64,000 nt of DNA from Alkalihalophilus pseudofirmus (GCF_029094545.1 NZ_CP117835.1:3514001-3578000), one strand, 5' to 3'. Positions 43,864-55,076 are shown, counted from the stretch's first letter. Numbers and translations: made by a program. Notes: generated from the letters alone by a model not told the origin.

Positions 43864-43937
43864 CTGAAAAGACTGATTTTTTTGAGATTATAGGGTAATA
43901 GAAGCTGGGGATTCAGGGGTGCGGTGTAGTGAGGTCA

Positions 43938-44150
43938 AGCGGCGCAATTGTAGCTCGAACGAATACAATTACTCTGAGACCGACGCAATAATCCATCCAA
44001 CCCGCGCAATTACACCCAATAGGCGCAATAAAGCCTTGAAGCGGCGCAATTACTTGAGCAAGCGAGACTATTACCATTTGAACAGACGCGATTACGTCTC
44101 CAACCGACGCAATCTCCCTCCACCGCATAATCCCTTGCTCCGCACAAACC
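43938..44150. repeat. Degenerate 21-bp tandem repeat (GGCGCAATTA words)
   Basis: About ten imperfect units, each starting with a variant of (A/C)GGCGCAATTA or CGACGCAAT followed by ~11 variable bases, spaced 19-22 bp. Short frames on both strands (60-83 codons) merely reflect the 7-codon period and carry no ribosome binding site. The nearest genes are hisZ and the acetyltransferase gene, whose transcripts both leave this gap unused. Confidence 0.7.
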
Positions 44151-44212
44151 AATGACTTTTCCATTCTGCTTAGTATTCGACTTTTTCTCCTATAAATCCT
44201 CTAGAACAGAAA

Positions 44213-44247
44213 AACCGCTCCAGCACATTATCTGCGCTGAAGCGGTT
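44213..44247 (-). terminator. Terminator after the acetyltransferase gene
   Basis: AACCGCTTCAGC/GCTGGAGCGGTT stem on the minus strand followed by TTTCTG; it begins directly at the stop codon. Confidence 0.75.
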
Positions 44248-44736
44248 CTAGACTCGTTCTTTTATTATTTGCATCGGGTTGCCACCAACAAATGCGCCGG
44301 CTGGTACATCACGGTGGACAAGCGTTCCAGCTGAGATGACAGCCCCGTCACCAATCGTTACACCTGGAAGAATTGTCGTATTCGCACCGATCATCACTTC
44401 ATCGCCGATCACGACATCTCCAAGCCGATACTCTTTAATCAAATATTCATGGGCAAGGATCGTGGTATTATAGCCGATAATCGTATTGCGCCCAATCGAG
44501 ATACGTTCTGGGAACATAACATCCATCATCACCATCAAGGCGACCGCCGTCTCAGGTCCGACTTTCATTCGGAGAAACGTGCGGTACAGCCAATTTTTCA
44601 CCTTTAGAAAAGGAGTGTAGCGGGCAATTTGGATGACAATAAAATTTTTAACAACTTTAAAAAACGGAACTGTGCGGTAAATATGCCATAAGGAATTTGC
44701 GGTTTTCACCGGATAGCTCTCAGTTTTTCGGCTCAC
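44248..44736 (-). CDS. yvoF: Acyltransferase with left-handed beta-helix (YvoF-like)
   Basis: A 162-residue LbH-family transferase: hexapeptide steps ISIGRNTIIGYNTTI, VVIGDEVMIGANTTILPGVTIGDGAVISAGTLVHRDVPAGAFVGGNP form the coil that binds acetyl- or acyl-CoA. The N-terminus is amphipathic and basic. Position after ppaX matches YvoF of B. subtilis. The acceptor is unknown. The start codon overlaps the ppaX stop. Confidence 0.88.
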   Translation of the reverse strand: MSRKTESYPVKTANSLWHIYRTVPFFKVVKNFIVIQIARYTPFLKVKNWLYRTFLRMKVGPETAVALMVMMDVMFPERISIGRNTIIGYNTTILAHEYLIKEYRLGDVVIGDEVMIGANTTILPGVTIGDGAVISAGTLVHRDVPAGAFVGGNPMQIIKERV

Positions 44737-45401
44737 TATCTCGCCTCCACGATATCTAGCAGATCACTCATTTCTGCTAAAATGTAGTCCGGCTCTAAGG
44801 CGCGCATCGCTTCTTCCCCTTTGATTGACCAGCTGACTGCAGCTGTTGGGATCCCCATATTTTTGCCGGCATGAATGTCATGAGGACTATCGCCAATCAT
44901 CATCGCGCCTTCTTTTGTGACACCAAGGGCATTCAATGCTTTTTCAAGCGGCTCTGTGTGCGGTTTCGCATTTTCAACATCATCAAGACCAATGACAACA
45001 TCGAAAAATTGATCGAGCTTCATCAGCTTCAGCCCCATTAAGGCCGTTTTGCGGATTTTTGTTGTCACGATCGCTAGGTTAAAGCCTTTTTCGTGAAGTT
45101 CCTTAATGGTCTCATAAACGCCCGCGTATTCTTTGACTAGCTCATCGTGGAAGGAATGGTTATGCGTACGGTACACGTCAATCATTTCCTCATAACGCTC
45201 AGGGTCTACTTTTCTGAAGCTGTCAATTAAAGGCGGGCCGATAAAATTGATTACCTGCTCGCGAGTGTATTCCCCAGGCTTAAACTGTTCAAGTGTATGC
45301 AAGAATGAAGCAATAATTAAATCATTTGTATTAATTAATGTTCCATCCAAATCAAATAATAGTGTTTTGATACCTGTTTCAGTGTTTGTATTAATGTTCA
45401 T
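44736..45401 (-). CDS. ppaX: Pyrophosphatase PpaX
   Basis: A 221-residue HAD hydrolase with motif I LLFDLDGTLINTN, motif II VTTK and motif IV MIGDSPHDIHAGKNMGI. PpaX in B. subtilis hydrolyses the pyrophosphate made when HPrK dephosphorylates HPr-Ser-P; hprK lies three genes upstream in the same direction, supporting this over a generic phosphoglycolate phosphatase. Confidence 0.93.
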   Translation of the reverse strand: MNINTNTETGIKTLLFDLDGTLINTNDLIIASFLHTLEQFKPGEYTREQVINFIGPPLIDSFRKVDPERYEEMIDVYRTHNHSFHDELVKEYAGVYETIKELHEKGFNLAIVTTKIRKTALMGLKLMKLDQFFDVVIGLDDVENAKPHTEPLEKALNALGVTKEGAMMIGDSPHDIHAGKNMGIPTAAVSWSIKGEEAMRALEPDYILAEMSDLLDIVEAR

Positions 45402-46341
45402 AGGTCGTCGCTTCCTTTCGATTTACCTGTTGATCTTTTTCAAGCCTGTTCCAGATGAAGGCTACTGCCATCGTGAGAACAATTGCCGTGACAAGACGGA
45501 TAATTAACAGCGGCCAAATAGGGATGCCAAGCGGGATAAAGATCAACGTATCTTCAACTACCGCGTGACAGGCCACGAGAAAAATAAATACTAAGTACAA
45601 ATCTTTCTTCGAGACATTGTCCTCTTTCACCGCTTGGATCATCACCCCGGCACCGTAGGCCAAGCCGAATGCCAAACCTGAAGCGAGTGTAGTGGATGTA
45701 TTTTCACGAATGCCAAGCAGCCGCGTAAAAGGCGCCATCCAGCGTGACATCACTTGCAGCCAATTCATTTCTTTTGCAATCTGCACAAAAATCATTAACG
45801 GAATGACAATCATAGCAAGCTGCAGGATACCAAGTGTCGCACTTTCCACGCCAGACCAGGCAATTCCTAGCCATGTTGTCGGCTCAGCACTTGGAGTCGT
45901 TGAAACAAACCCATACTGTGCCTGCTCGCCTCCTCCGCTCCAAAAAAGATTGATCATAAAAGCGGAAAATAAAGCAAGCCCGACGCGCACCGCTAAGACG
46001 ACGCTCATTCTGATACCAACTTTGGTCGCAACCGCAGACTCTACAAAAAGATTGTGAGAGAAAGAGAGCATAACAGCGAGGATAAACACTTCTTTCACTG
46101 TTAAATCAAGCGTTAAAATGGCTCCAATCCCTGCGTACAGATTTAACACATTTCCAAGAACGAGCGGAATCGCTGCTTCCCCAGGAAGACCAATAAATCT
46201 CATTAACGGTGCAAGCAAATCAGCCAGCCATCCAAGCAGCGGTGTATAGCCTAGTATCGTTACAATTAACGTGATCGGAAAAATGATTTTCCCAAGTGTC
46301 CACGTCGTTTTGAGACCGACTAAGAAACCTCTTTTCAGCAT
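45391..46341 (-). CDS. yvoD: Nucleoside-recognition (Gate) domain membrane protein, YvoD-like
   Basis: A 316-residue polytopic protein with about eight hydrophobic segments and Gate-domain loops (GEAAIPLVLGNVLNLYAGIGAILTL, GLAFGLAYGAGVMIQAVKE). The family includes spore maturation proteins and nucleoside transporters, but a substrate is not established. It overlaps ppaX by 11 bp and follows lgt by 27 bp, as in bacilli. Confidence 0.87.
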   Translation of the reverse strand: MLKRGFLVGLKTTWTLGKIIFPITLIVTILGYTPLLGWLADLLAPLMRFIGLPGEAAIPLVLGNVLNLYAGIGAILTLDLTVKEVFILAVMLSFSHNLFVESAVATKVGIRMSVVLAVRVGLALFSAFMINLFWSGGGEQAQYGFVSTTPSAEPTTWLGIAWSGVESATLGILQLAMIVIPLMIFVQIAKEMNWLQVMSRWMAPFTRLLGIRENTSTTLASGLAFGLAYGAGVMIQAVKEDNVSKKDLYLVFIFLVACHAVVEDTLIFIPLGIPIWPLLIIRLVTAIVLTMAVAFIWNRLEKDQQVNRKEATTYEH

Positions 46342-46368
46342 GTGCTCCCTCTCCCTCCAACTCCTTAT

Positions 46369-47235
46369 TTACTTCTTCTTTTTCTTTGTTTTTTTAGAAG
46401 AAGCTTTTGCTTTTGTTTCTGGCAGTGCAGGATCTAAGTATCGTTTTGTACCAGGCTGTTTTCTACGGTAAATCCATAGAATAACGGCTCCAAGGACTAA
46501 TACAATTGAAATGACCTGAGCTGTTTTTAACACGCCAAAAATAAGTAAAAAATCTAAACGAATAATCTCGATAAAGAAACGCCCTACCGAATACCAGATC
46601 ACATACGTAAAGAAAATCTCCCCTTGTTTCAAGTTTACTCTACGTAAGTACAGTAACAAGGCTACCCCGAGCAGATTCCAAATTGACTCATAAAGGAAAG
46701 TCGGATGATAGTACGTACCGTTTATAAACATTTGGTTAATAATGAATTCAGGCAGCATAAGCCCTTCTAGAAACTCACGCGTCACTGGTCCGCCGTAAAC
46801 TTCCTGATTCATAAAGTTGCCCCAGCGGCCGATCGCCTGACCTAATAAAATACTTGGTGCGGCTACGTCAACGAGCTGCCAAAAGGAAAGATTATGTCTT
46901 TTTGTAAACACATAGGCCGTTAAGACCCCTCCAATAAGAGCTCCGTGAATCGCAATTCCGCCTTCCCATATGTAGAAAACACGAATTGGATCGTCTGCAA
47001 ACTGTTCCCACCTAAAGGTCACATAGTATATACGAGCTGAAATAATTGAAATTGGAATCGCAAACAGCAAGAGGTCAGCGAAGGTTTCTTTAGGCATGCC
47101 TAAGCGAACGGATTCTCTTGAAGCTAAGATGTAGCCAAGAAATACCCCGAGTCCAATAATGACCCCGTACCAATAAATCGTAAATGGACCTATATCTAAA
47201 AAGATCCGACTAAGCGGTTCAATCGATTCTTCCAT
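46369..47235 (-). CDS. lgt: Prolipoprotein diacylglyceryl transferase
   Basis: Lgt attaches diacylglycerol from phosphatidylglycerol to the lipobox cysteine of prolipoproteins. The 288-residue polytopic enzyme has the signature [18 protein letters not shown] and [19 protein letters not shown], with a Lys-rich cytosolic tail. ATG 47235 follows GAGGATG. Located between hprK and yvoD. Confidence 0.97.
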   Translation of the reverse strand: MEESIEPLSRIFLDIGPFTIYWYGVIIGLGVFLGYILASRESVRLGMPKETFADLLLFAIPISIISARIYYVTFRWEQFADDPIRVFYIWEGGIAIHGALIGGVLTAYVFTKRHNLSFWQLVDVAAPSILLGQAIGRWGNFMNQEVYGGPVTREFLEGLMLPEFIINQMFINGTYYHPTFLYESIWNLLGVALLLYLRRVNLKQGEIFFTYVIWYSVGRFFIEIIRLDFLLIFGVLKTAQVISIVLVLGAVILWIYRRKQPGTKRYLDPALPETKAKASSKKTKKKKK

Positions 47236-47269
47236 TTAAAACATCCTCTCTATCTCTTGTTTTATTCGT

Positions 47270-48208
47270 TTAGTTGAATTCGTCACGGTCTCCTTCTTCT
47301 ATTACATCCGTTAAGCGCTCAGAAAATTCTTCCGCCGCGTTAAAGCCAAGGCGTTTTAAACGGAAGTTCATCGCTGCAACTTCAATAATAACAGCAAGGT
47401 TACGACCCGGACGTACAGGCACAGTCAGCTTTTGAATTTCTGAATCCATAATTTTCATCGTCTCTTCTTCTAGCCCTAAGCGATCATAGGCTTTCTTTTG
47501 ATCCCAAAGCTCAAGATGAATACATAACACAATTCGTTTAAATGGACGAACCGCCCCGGCACCGAATAACGTCATCACGTTAATAATGCCTAGCCCGCGA
47601 ATTTCTAATAAATGCTGAATCAACTCAGGAGAACGGCCGACCAGTGTATCTTCATTTTCCTGGCGAATTTCTACCGAATCATCCGCTACTAATCTGTGTC
47701 CACGGCGAACTAAGTCTAGAGCTGTTTCACTTTTACCCACGCCGCTGTTTCCTGTAATCAGCACACCAATCCCATAAATGTCGACCAACACCCCGTGTAC
47801 AGCTGTCATTGGGGAGAGCTTGCTTTCAAGATAGTTCGTCAATTTACTACTCAAACGAGTTGTTGTCTGCTTCGAGCGCATAACAGGAACGCCGTTTTGC
47901 TCAGCAGCTTCGAGTAGCGCACGAGGTGCCTCGTTCCCACGTGAAATAATGATTCCCGGTGTATCATATGTACATAATTTAAGCATCCGCTCTTGTTGAA
48001 CTTCTTTTGTCAGCTGCTCAAAGAACGTGAGCTCCGTTCTACCTAACAGCTGAAGACGTTTTGCCGGGTAATACGTGAAAAAGCCTGCCATTTCCATACC
48101 AGGACGCGATATATCACTCGTTGTAATCGGACGGTAGATTCCTTCCTCACCCGCTAATAACTCTAATTGAAATTGTTCTAGTAAATCATTTGCTGTTACT
48201 TTAGCCAT
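47270..48208 (-). CDS. hprK: HPr kinase/phosphorylase
   Basis: HPrK phosphorylates HPr and Crh at Ser46 and reverses it by phosphorolysis, controlling carbon catabolite repression. The 312-residue protein has the Walker [19 protein letters not shown]-type loop (seen as [16 protein letters not shown]), VADDSVEI, and the HPrK signature [20 protein letters not shown]. Its partner Crh and the pyrophosphatase PpaX are in the same window. Confidence 0.98.
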   Translation of the reverse strand: MAKVTANDLLEQFQLELLAGEEGIYRPITTSDISRPGMEMAGFFTYYPAKRLQLLGRTELTFFEQLTKEVQQERMLKLCTYDTPGIIISRGNEAPRALLEAAEQNGVPVMRSKQTTTRLSSKLTNYLESKLSPMTAVHGVLVDIYGIGVLITGNSGVGKSETALDLVRRGHRLVADDSVEIRQENEDTLVGRSPELIQHLLEIRGLGIINVMTLFGAGAVRPFKRIVLCIHLELWDQKKAYDRLGLEEETMKIMDSEIQKLTVPVRPGRNLAVIIEVAAMNFRLKRLGFNAAEEFSERLTDVIEEGDRDEFN

Positions 48209-48345
48209 ACTATTCCCACCTCGTCACTTTCCCACATTTATGCCGATTTAAAATCTCTAATCCAGTTTTAAAACCTATTTTCCATTTTATCATGTTTTAA
48301 GGAGCAAGACGAACATGAGAAGCACTGCTCATTTCTTTCACTAGA

Positions 48346-48377
48346 AAAAGGCCGGACCTTTAGAGGCCAGACCTTTT
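48346..48377 (-). terminator. Terminator of the yvlBCD operon
   Basis: A 13-bp stem with one mismatch (arms 48365-48377 and 48346-48358) followed by T's on the minus strand, just after the stop at 48384. Confidence 0.65.
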
Positions 48378-48383
48378 TGTCAA

Positions 48384-48725
48384 TTAATTACGGAGCGGCT
48401 TAACGACAAACGTTTGGATTAAAGCGATTAGAATAGAAGCAAGCAGCGCCATGCCAAATCCATTAATCACAAACGCATCACCCATAAGGGCCGCTGTCAA
48501 CATTAAAGTTAGCGCACTAACCACAAACAAGAATAACCCTAATGTCAAAATGGTAATCGGGAGTGTCAACACGACCAAGACTGGTTTAACAATCGCGTTC
48601 ACAATCGAAAGCAGTACACTGGCGACAATTGCAGCCCAAAATCCAGCAAGCTCAAAGCCGTCAAAGACATATGCAATGAGTAATAAAATGACAGCATTTA
48701 TAACAAGACCTATGATCCATCTCAT
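48384..48725 (-). CDS. yvlD: Phage holin family 4-like membrane protein (YvlD)
   Basis: A 113-residue protein with four hydrophobic helices (IIGLVINAVILLLIAYVF, FWAAIVASVLLSIVNAIV, LTLPITILTLGLFLFVVSALTL, FGMALLASILIALIQTFVV). It belongs to the DUF360/PhgTM group fused by context to PspC-type stress proteins. It starts 3 bp after the yvlC stop, so translation is coupled. Not a phage gene despite the family name. Confidence 0.88.
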   Translation of the reverse strand: MRWIIGLVINAVILLLIAYVFDGFELAGFWAAIVASVLLSIVNAIVKPVLVVLTLPITILTLGLFLFVVSALTLMLTAALMGDAFVINGFGMALLASILIALIQTFVVKPLRN

Positions 48726-48728
48726 TGA

Positions 48729-48926
48729 TTAACGCACATCCTCTTCATTAGGGATTAGGAAGATGGCGATAAAGTATGCAAGGAGTAGCGGGAAACCGAC
48801 TGACAAGAAGAAAAGTACGATAAAGATAATTCGTACAATCGTTGAATCAATGCCAAAGTATTTCGCAAGTCCTCCACATACACCAGCTAATTTGCGATCA
48901 TATTGTGTTCTGACTAATTTTTTCAT
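48729..48926 (-). CDS. yvlC: PspC domain envelope-stress protein (YvlC)
   Basis: A 65-residue PspC domain: KKLVRTQYDRKLAGVCGGLAKYFGIDSTIVRIIF followed by one transmembrane helix (FLSVGFPLLLAYFIAIFLI). Such proteins signal membrane damage. GAGGTGAT precedes the ATG. Part of yvlB-yvlC-yvlD. Confidence 0.93.
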   Translation of the reverse strand: MKKLVRTQYDRKLAGVCGGLAKYFGIDSTIVRIIFIVLFFLSVGFPLLLAYFIAIFLIPNEEDVR

Positions 48927-48969
48927 CTCATATCACCTCATTTTCTGAACGGCTTCACAAGTATTTAAC

Positions 48970-50064
48970 TTAGCGGTCTTTTACCAAAATAGAACCTGTA
49001 TAGGTCACAGCATTCACCTTCACACGTGGCGAGGACTGCTGGTTCCCTACAAAGCTTGTGCTTTTTTGGGCAAATTCTTTTTTCTCATCAAGAATTTCAT
49101 GGTTGGCTAAGTCCATTGTAAAGCCGCCCACATTCGTTTTCAGCTTACCTTCAACGCGGATATCTTCCGGTACATATAAATGAATGCTGCCGGTTGTCGC
49201 TTTAAGGTCAGCATATCCGGACTCATTCAAGGCATCTAGTTTGTAAGTGATGCCACCGTTAACTGTCTCCGCATCCACATCCTGAGCTTTTCCAGATAAC
49301 GTAATGCTTCCGTTGACCGTTTTTACATCCACGAGATCGGACTCCTGATGCTCAAGTTCAATTGCCCCGTTTACGGTTTCTGCCATAATCTTTTTCGCTT
49401 TGATGGATTTAAAAGAAATCGCTCCGTTTAATGTATTTACATCAAATGTATCGACATGAATCTGTTCCCCTTTTATTTGGCCGTTAAACGTATAGAGCTT
49501 AAGGTGTTCAAACGTTGTTTTAGGAACATAGACAGTCGCTTGTACTTTCATTGATTTCACCTTGGTATGGAATAATACTTTTTGATCGTTCACGCGAAAC
49601 GTCGCTTCCTGCAAGAACACACGACGTGCCTCCTCGGAATCTTTCACGCGGTAAACACGTGCCTGACATTCAATTCGAACATCTGGCTCTTCCCAAGGAA
49701 CAAAGGTAATCGACCCGTTTTCAAGTGAAATGTCCACATTAGCAGGTGCTAGGTCACGATGCTGGAAAATGTGGTCCACCACAACAGAAGAACCAAAGTT
49801 AAAGTCTAAATCAAAGTCTTTAATTTTCTGGAGTGCCGTATCAATGAAGCTTGCAAATCGATTTTCAGCAGAAGAGGATTGTCGGTTGCGCTTCTTATAC
49901 TCTTCTCCCTCATCCCAATTCACATCTGTTATTAGAGAAGCTGGCTCAGCACGCCTTTGTTCAGGTTCTGCTTTCGTATCCATCGCTTCTAAAAGCTTAA
50001 TGCCCTCTTCAGCTGTAATTTTACCATCCTCGATCATCTTCAAAATCATTTTCCGCTCTTCCAT
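48970..50064 (-). CDS. yvlB: DUF4097 adhesin-like protein (YvlB)
   Basis: The N-terminus is a short helical SHOCT-like domain (ILKMIEDGKITAEEGIKLLEAMD), then a charged linker and a C-terminal beta-helix made of repeating steps such as VDTFDVNTLNGAISFKSIKAKKIMAETVNGAIELEHQ and VKTVNGSITLSGK. No signal peptide is present. B. subtilis YvlB belongs to an envelope-stress operon induced by wall antibiotics; the same three-gene order is kept here. Molecular function unknown. Confidence 0.88.
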   Translation of the reverse strand: MEERKMILKMIEDGKITAEEGIKLLEAMDTKAEPEQRRAEPASLITDVNWDEGEEYKKRNRQSSSAENRFASFIDTALQKIKDFDLDFNFGSSVVVDHIFQHRDLAPANVDISLENGSITFVPWEEPDVRIECQARVYRVKDSEEARRVFLQEATFRVNDQKVLFHTKVKSMKVQATVYVPKTTFEHLKLYTFNGQIKGEQIHVDTFDVNTLNGAISFKSIKAKKIMAETVNGAIELEHQESDLVDVKTVNGSITLSGKAQDVDAETVNGGITYKLDALNESGYADLKATTGSIHLYVPEDIRVEGKLKTNVGGFTMDLANHEILDEKKEFAQKSTSFVGNQQSSPRVKVNAVTYTGSILVKDR

Positions 50065-50120
50065 CGTTAAAGCCTCCTTAATTAATGTAGCTCATGTCAG
50101 ATTTTCTATAATACTTAGTA

Positions 50121-50155
50121 GAAAAGGTACGCACTAAAAGCACGCACCTTTTCTG
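50121..50155 (-). terminator. Candidate terminator after uvrA
   Basis: AGAAAAGGT and ACCTTTTCT arms form a 9-bp stem with an imperfect extension (GCGTGC/GTGCGT); T-rich sequence follows on the minus strand. It lies about 50 bp after the uvrA stop. Confidence 0.5.
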
Positions 50156-50205
50156 TTGTCATCTTCTATTGTATTACGGATGATCCTGCGATCATGTTTC
50201 ATCTT

Positions 50206-53091
50206 TTAGCTTTTTTGTAACTCTTTTTCTTCCATTTGATCCTTCATTTGATTTTCCATCCGTTTACGATCACGCTCTAGTATCGGCTTTAAATAGCGGC
50301 CGGTATAAGAAGCTTTTGTTTCAGCCACTTGCTCTGGTGTCCCTTCAGCGACAATTTGACCGCCTTTGTCCCCGCCTTCAGGTCCTAGATCAATAATATG
50401 GTCCACCGTTTTAATCACATCTAAATTATGTTCAATAACAAGGACTGTATCCCCATTATCGACAAGTCGCTGCAACACTTTTAATAAACGGTCAATATCA
50501 TCCACATGCAGCCCTGTTGTTGGTTCATCTAAAATATATAATGTTCTGCCTGTCGCACGACGATGAAGCTGAGAAGCAAGTTTCACACGCTGCGCTTCCC
50601 CTCCTGATAAAGTCGTTGCCGGCTGGCCAAGTTTAATGTAGCCAAGCCCAACATCGACCAAGGTCTGAACCTTCCGCTTAATTTTCGGGATGTTAGCAAA
50701 GAATTCTACACTCTCTTCCACCGTCATTTCAAGCACATCAGAAATTGTCTTTCCTTTGTACTTAATTTCAAGTGTTTCACGGTTATAACGTTTCCCTTCG
50801 CACACTTCACAAGGCACATATACATCAGGCAGGAAATGCATCTCAATTTTAATAATCCCATCTCCGCGGCAAGCCTCACAGCGGCCGCCTTTCACATTAA
50901 AGCTGAAGCGGCCTTTCTTATATCCGCGCACTTTTGCCTCGTTTGTCATCGCAAACACATCGCGGATATCATCAAACACTCCCGTATACGTGGCCGGATT
51001 TGAACGAGGTGTACGGCCGATCGGCGACTGGTCAATATCAATAACTTTATCAATTTCATCGATATCAGCAATTTCTTTATGTTTCCCTGGCTTGTCCTTC
51101 GCACGATGAAGCTTTTGAGCCAACGATTTATACACAATCTCGTTAATAAGGGTACTTTTTCCTGAGCCTGAAACGCCTGTTACGGCCATAAATAGCCCGA
51201 GAGGAAATGTAACCGAAACATTTTTCAAGTTATTTTCGCTTGCTTTTTTCACAGTAAATGAGCGCCCGTCAGAATTTCTGCGTTCTGTTGGCAGCGGAAT
51301 AAATTTTTCACCGGATAAATACTGGCCTGTAAGTGACTCTTTATCTTTCATAATCTCTTCTGGCGTCCCTTGTGCCGTAATCTGTCCGCCGTGAACGCCT
51401 GCACCTGGACCAATATCAATAATATAGTCAGCTGCCATCATCGTATCCTCATCATGCTCAACCACAATCAGGGTGTTTCCAAGATTCCGCATATGTTCAA
51501 GCGTTTGAATTAAGCGGTCATTATCACGTTGATGAAGACCAATCGACGGTTCATCAAGAATGTAGAGAACACCCATTAACGATGATCCAATTTGGGTGGC
51601 CAGACGAATACGCTGCGCCTCACCGCCTGATAAGGTACCCGCTGCACGCGATAGAGATAAATAGTCGAGCCCAACATTTATCAAAAAACCGATACGGTCA
51701 TTAATTTCTTTTAGAATAAGGCGAGCAATTGCATAATCCTTCTCACTCAGTTCTAGGTTTTCAAAAAACTCTTTCGCTTCTTTTACTGAAAGAGAGGAAA
51801 CCTCACCAATATGTGTTCCATTAATCTTTACAGCTAGAGCTTCCTTCTTTAAACGGTAGCCCTTACAGCTAGGACAATGCTTATGCGTCATATACGTTTC
51901 CATTTGATCACGGATATAATCAGAGCTTGTCTCATGATAGCGGCGTGAAATATTGTTCGCTACCCCTTCAAAAACAATCTCATTTTCTCTCACTTGTCCG
52001 AATTCATTTTCATATCGGAAGAAGATCTTCTCTCGTCCGCTTCCATGGAGCACTTTATCAAATAAAGCTTCAGGTATTTGTTCCACCGGCTGATCGAGAT
52101 CAATCCCGTAGTGATCAGCAGCTGCCGCTAAGAGCTGCGGATAATACTGTGAACTCGTCGGCTCCCAGGCTGCGATTGCATGCTCACGAAGTGTTTTTGA
52201 TCTGTCAGGAACCACAAGCTCTAAGTCCACTTCAAGCTTTGAACCAAGTCCATCACATGTTGGACACGCGCCGTATGGACTGTTAAACGAGAACATCCGC
52301 GGCTCAAGTTCTGAGATCGAAAAGCCGCACTCAGGGCATGCATGATGCTGGCTGAAGAGCAGCTCTTCTTCACCAATTACATCAACAAGTACACGTCCGT
52401 CTGCTAATTGCAGCGCCGTTTCAAGTGAGTCAGCTAAACGAGTATGAATGCCCTCTTTGATCACAATTCGGTCAATAACGACTTCAATGCTGTGCTTTTT
52501 ATTCTTTTCCAGCTCAATTTCCTCGGCTGCTTCACGCATCTCTCCGTTAACACGCACACGGACAAAGCCTTGCTTCTTAATGTCTTCAAGCACCTTCACA
52601 TGCGTTCCTTTCCGCCCTGATACGAGCGGTGCTAGAATTTGCATTTTCGTCCGCTCTGGATATTCAATAAGGCGGTCCACCATTTGCTGAATCGTCTGCG
52701 AAGAGATTTCAATCCCGTGCTTGGGACAAACTGGTTTTCCGATACGTGCATATAAAAGCCGCAGATAATCATGGATTTCTGTTACTGTACCGACAGTAGA
52801 TCTTGGATTGCGGCTTGTTGTTTTCTGATCAATTGAGATAGCTGGTGAAAGGCCTTCAATTGCATCAACATCAGGTTTATCCATCTGCCCTAAAAATTGA
52901 CGAGCATAGGCAGAAAGGGATTCAACATATCTTCTTTGCCCTTCTGCATAAATCGTATCAAAGGCAAGTGAAGATTTACCTGAGCCTGATAAGCCTGTTA
53001 ATACGACAAGCTTGTCGCGCGGAATCGTCACGTCAATATTTTTTAAGTTATGTGAGCGAGCTCCTTTTACGACGATTTCTTCTAATGCCAT
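50206..53091 (-). CDS. uvrA: UvrABC excinuclease subunit A
   Basis: UvrA recognises DNA lesions and loads UvrB. The 961-residue protein has two ABC ATPase modules (Walker [13 protein letters not shown] and [12 protein letters not shown]; signatures [13 protein letters not shown] and [13 protein letters not shown]) and two zinc fingers (CPEC...CPTC and CEAC...CEVC). ATG 53091 ([16 protein letters not shown]) is used; an in-frame GTG three codons earlier overlaps the AAGGGTGA site. The gene starts 5 bp after uvrB. The C-terminal tail is rich in Gln, Glu and Lys. Confidence 0.98.
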   Translation of the reverse strand: MALEEIVVKGARSHNLKNIDVTIPRDKLVVLTGLSGSGKSSLAFDTIYAEGQRRYVESLSAYARQFLGQMDKPDVDAIEGLSPAISIDQKTTSRNPRSTVGTVTEIHDYLRLLYARIGKPVCPKHGIEISSQTIQQMVDRLIEYPERTKMQILAPLVSGRKGTHVKVLEDIKKQGFVRVRVNGEMREAAEEIELEKNKKHSIEVVIDRIVIKEGIHTRLADSLETALQLADGRVLVDVIGEEELLFSQHHACPECGFSISELEPRMFSFNSPYGACPTCDGLGSKLEVDLELVVPDRSKTLREHAIAAWEPTSSQYYPQLLAAAADHYGIDLDQPVEQIPEALFDKVLHGSGREKIFFRYENEFGQVRENEIVFEGVANNISRRYHETSSDYIRDQMETYMTHKHCPSCKGYRLKKEALAVKINGTHIGEVSSLSVKEAKEFFENLELSEKDYAIARLILKEINDRIGFLINVGLDYLSLSRAAGTLSGGEAQRIRLATQIGSSLMGVLYILDEPSIGLHQRDNDRLIQTLEHMRNLGNTLIVVEHDEDTMMAADYIIDIGPGAGVHGGQITAQGTPEEIMKDKESLTGQYLSGEKFIPLPTERRNSDGRSFTVKKASENNLKNVSVTFPLGLFMAVTGVSGSGKSTLINEIVYKSLAQKLHRAKDKPGKHKEIADIDEIDKVIDIDQSPIGRTPRSNPATYTGVFDDIRDVFAMTNEAKVRGYKKGRFSFNVKGGRCEACRGDGIIKIEMHFLPDVYVPCEVCEGKRYNRETLEIKYKGKTISDVLEMTVEESVEFFANIPKIKRKVQTLVDVGLGYIKLGQPATTLSGGEAQRVKLASQLHRRATGRTLYILDEPTTGLHVDDIDRLLKVLQRLVDNGDTVLVIEHNLDVIKTVDHIIDLGPEGGDKGGQIVAEGTPEQVAETKASYTGRYLKPILERDRKRMENQMKDQMEEKELQKS

Positions 53092-53096
53092 CCTGT

Positions 53097-55076
53097 TCAC
53101 CCTTCCGCTTTTAGCTCTAATAATAAATCACGAAGCTCTGCAGCACGCTCAAAATTTAATTCGCGGGCAGCATCCTTCATTTCTTTTTCCATTCGTTCGA
53201 TCATCGCTTCTTTATCTTTCTTGCTTAACTTCGTCTTCGGTGCGGCTGTTGTTTCGCCGTCTTCATCCGATACAATTGTTGCCTGGATCACCTCTGGAAT
53301 TTTCTTTTGAATCGTTTTAGGGGTGATGCCATGCTTTTCATTATATTCTTCTTGAATGCTGCGGCGTCTTGCCGTTTCATCAATGGCGATCTGCATCGAT
53401 TTAGTCATCTTATCTGCATACATAATGACATGACCATTAGAGTTACGAGCAGCACGTCCTATCGTTTGAATCAATGAACGTTCTGCACGCAAGAACCCTT
53501 CCTTATCAGCATCGAGTATCGCAACAAGAGACACCTCAGGAATATCAAGCCCTTCACGCAGCAAGTTAATGCCGACTAACACATCAAACGTTCCCATCCG
53601 CAGCTGACGAATAATTTCGATTCGTTCAAGCGTCTTAATCTCTGAGTGGAGATAACGTACTTTAATGCCGATCTCTTTTAAGTAATCCGTTAAATCCTCA
53701 GACATTTTTTTCGTCAGTGTCGTGACAAGCACTCGTTCATTTTTCTCAACTCTAGCATTAATTTCGCCGATCATATCATCAATCTGGCCTTCGATCGGGC
53801 GCACGTCAATGGTTGGGTCGAGTAAGCCTGTCGGACGAATAATCTGCTCAACCATTTCCGGCGTGTGTTCAAGTTCATACGGACCTGGTGTCGCTGAAAC
53901 GTAGACGCTTTGGGAAACCTTCTTTTCAAACTCATCGAATTTTAAAGGCCGGTTATCGAGCGCTGAAGGCAGACGGAATCCGTGATTAACGAGTACTTCT
54001 TTTCTAGCCCTGTCTCCGTTATACATTCCCCGAACTTGCGGAAGTGTAACATGAGACTCATCGACAATCAGTAAAAAGTCTTCAGGAAAGAAGTCAATCA
54101 GCGTGTAAGGGGTAGCCCCTGCTTCGCGCAATGTTAAGTGACGTGAGTAGTTCTCAATTCCTGAACAAAAACCCATTTCAGCCATCATCTCTAAATCGTA
54201 GCGCGTTCGCTGTTCAAGACGCTGCGCTTCTAGAAGCTTCCCTTCCTCATGCATTTTCTTCAGCTGTTCTTCAAGTTCTATTTCGATATTAGCAATCGCT
54301 TTTTTAAGCTTTGCTTCACGGGTAACGAAGTGGGATGCCGGGAAAATGGCTACATGATTTCGCTCGCCTTTGATTTCACCTGTCAGCGCATCTACTTCTG
54401 TCATCCGGTCTATTTCATCACCAAAAAACTCCACACGAATACATTGTTCATCACGAGATGCCGGAAAAATTTCTACGACATCGCCGCGAACTCGGAACGT
54501 ACCACGCGTGAAATTGACATCATTTCGGTCATATTGAATGTCTACTAAATTACGCAATAAAGCATTACGGTCCAGCTCCATTCCAGTTCTAAGAGACACG
54601 ACTAAGTCGCGGTACTCCTCAGGCGAACCTAAGCCGTAAATACAAGAGACACTGGCAATAATGATGACGTCTTTCCTCTCAAAAAGCGCACTTGTAGCCG
54701 AGTGTCTAAGTTTATCTATTTCTTCATTTATACTTGCATCTTTTTCAATATACGTATCAGAACTAGGGACGTAAGCTTCTGGCTGGTAATAATCATAATA
54801 GCTGACAAAATACTCTACAGCATTGTTTGGGAAGAACTCTTTAAACTCACTATAAAGCTGGCCTGCAAGAGTTTTATTATGGGCGATAATTAATGTGGGC
54901 TTGTTTACTTCTTGTATAACATTAGACATCGTAAATGTCTTACCTGTACCTGTTGCACCAAGCAAAGTCTGATGCTTTCTTCCTTCTTTTATCCCTGCTA
55001 CAATCTCTTTAATCGCAGCGGGTTGATCGCCATCTGGTTGATAAGGCGAGTTAAGTTCAAATGTCTGATCCACCAA
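53097..55076 (-). CDS. uvrB: UvrABC excinuclease subunit B
   Basis: UvrB is the damage-verification helicase. The 659-residue protein has Walker [17 protein letters not shown], the beta-hairpin [15 protein letters not shown], Walker [11 protein letters not shown], helicase motifs [15 protein letters not shown] and [11 protein letters not shown], and a C-terminal UVR motif ([14 protein letters not shown]). The GTG at 55076 is the start, with GAGGAGG upstream. Confidence 0.98.
   Translation of the reverse strand: MVDQTFELNSPYQPDGDQPAAIKEIVAGIKEGRKHQTLLGATGTGKTFTMSNVIQEVNKPTLIIAHNKTLAGQLYSEFKEFFPNNAVEYFVSYYDYYQPEAYVPSSDTYIEKDASINEEIDKLRHSATSALFERKDVIIIASVSCIYGLGSPEEYRDLVVSLRTGMELDRNALLRNLVDIQYDRNDVNFTRGTFRVRGDVVEIFPASRDEQCIRVEFFGDEIDRMTEVDALTGEIKGERNHVAIFPASHFVTREAKLKKAIANIEIELEEQLKKMHEEGKLLEAQRLEQRTRYDLEMMAEMGFCSGIENYSRHLTLREAGATPYTLIDFFPEDFLLIVDESHVTLPQVRGMYNGDRARKEVLVNHGFRLPSALDNRPLKFDEFEKKVSQSVYVSATPGPYELEHTPEMVEQIIRPTGLLDPTIDVRPIEGQIDDMIGEINARVEKNERVLVTTLTKKMSEDLTDYLKEIGIKVRYLHSEIKTLERIEIIRQLRMGTFDVLVGINLLREGLDIPEVSLVAILDADKEGFLRAERSLIQTIGRAARNSNGHVIMYADKMTKSMQIAIDETARRRSIQEEYNEKHGITPKTIQKKIPEVIQATIVSDEDGETTAAPKTKLSKKDKEAMIERMEKEMKDAARELNFERAAELRDLLLELKAEG

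Noticed and set aside
43712-43870. T-box riboswitch before the histidine operon
   Set aside because: No T-box sequence, specifier loop or terminator/antiterminator pair could be seen in the leader.
43938-44150. CRISPR array
   Set aside because: Words are short and degenerate, without equal-length unique spacers or identical repeats, and no cas genes are in the window.
43913-44164. 83-codon ORF on minus and 78-codon ORF on plus
   Set aside because: Both follow from the 21-bp repeat period, which keeps frames open; neither has a ribosome binding site or a recognisable fold.
48384-48725. Prophage holin
   Set aside because: The family name is misleading; the gene is part of the conserved yvlB-yvlC-yvlD stress operon with no phage genes nearby.
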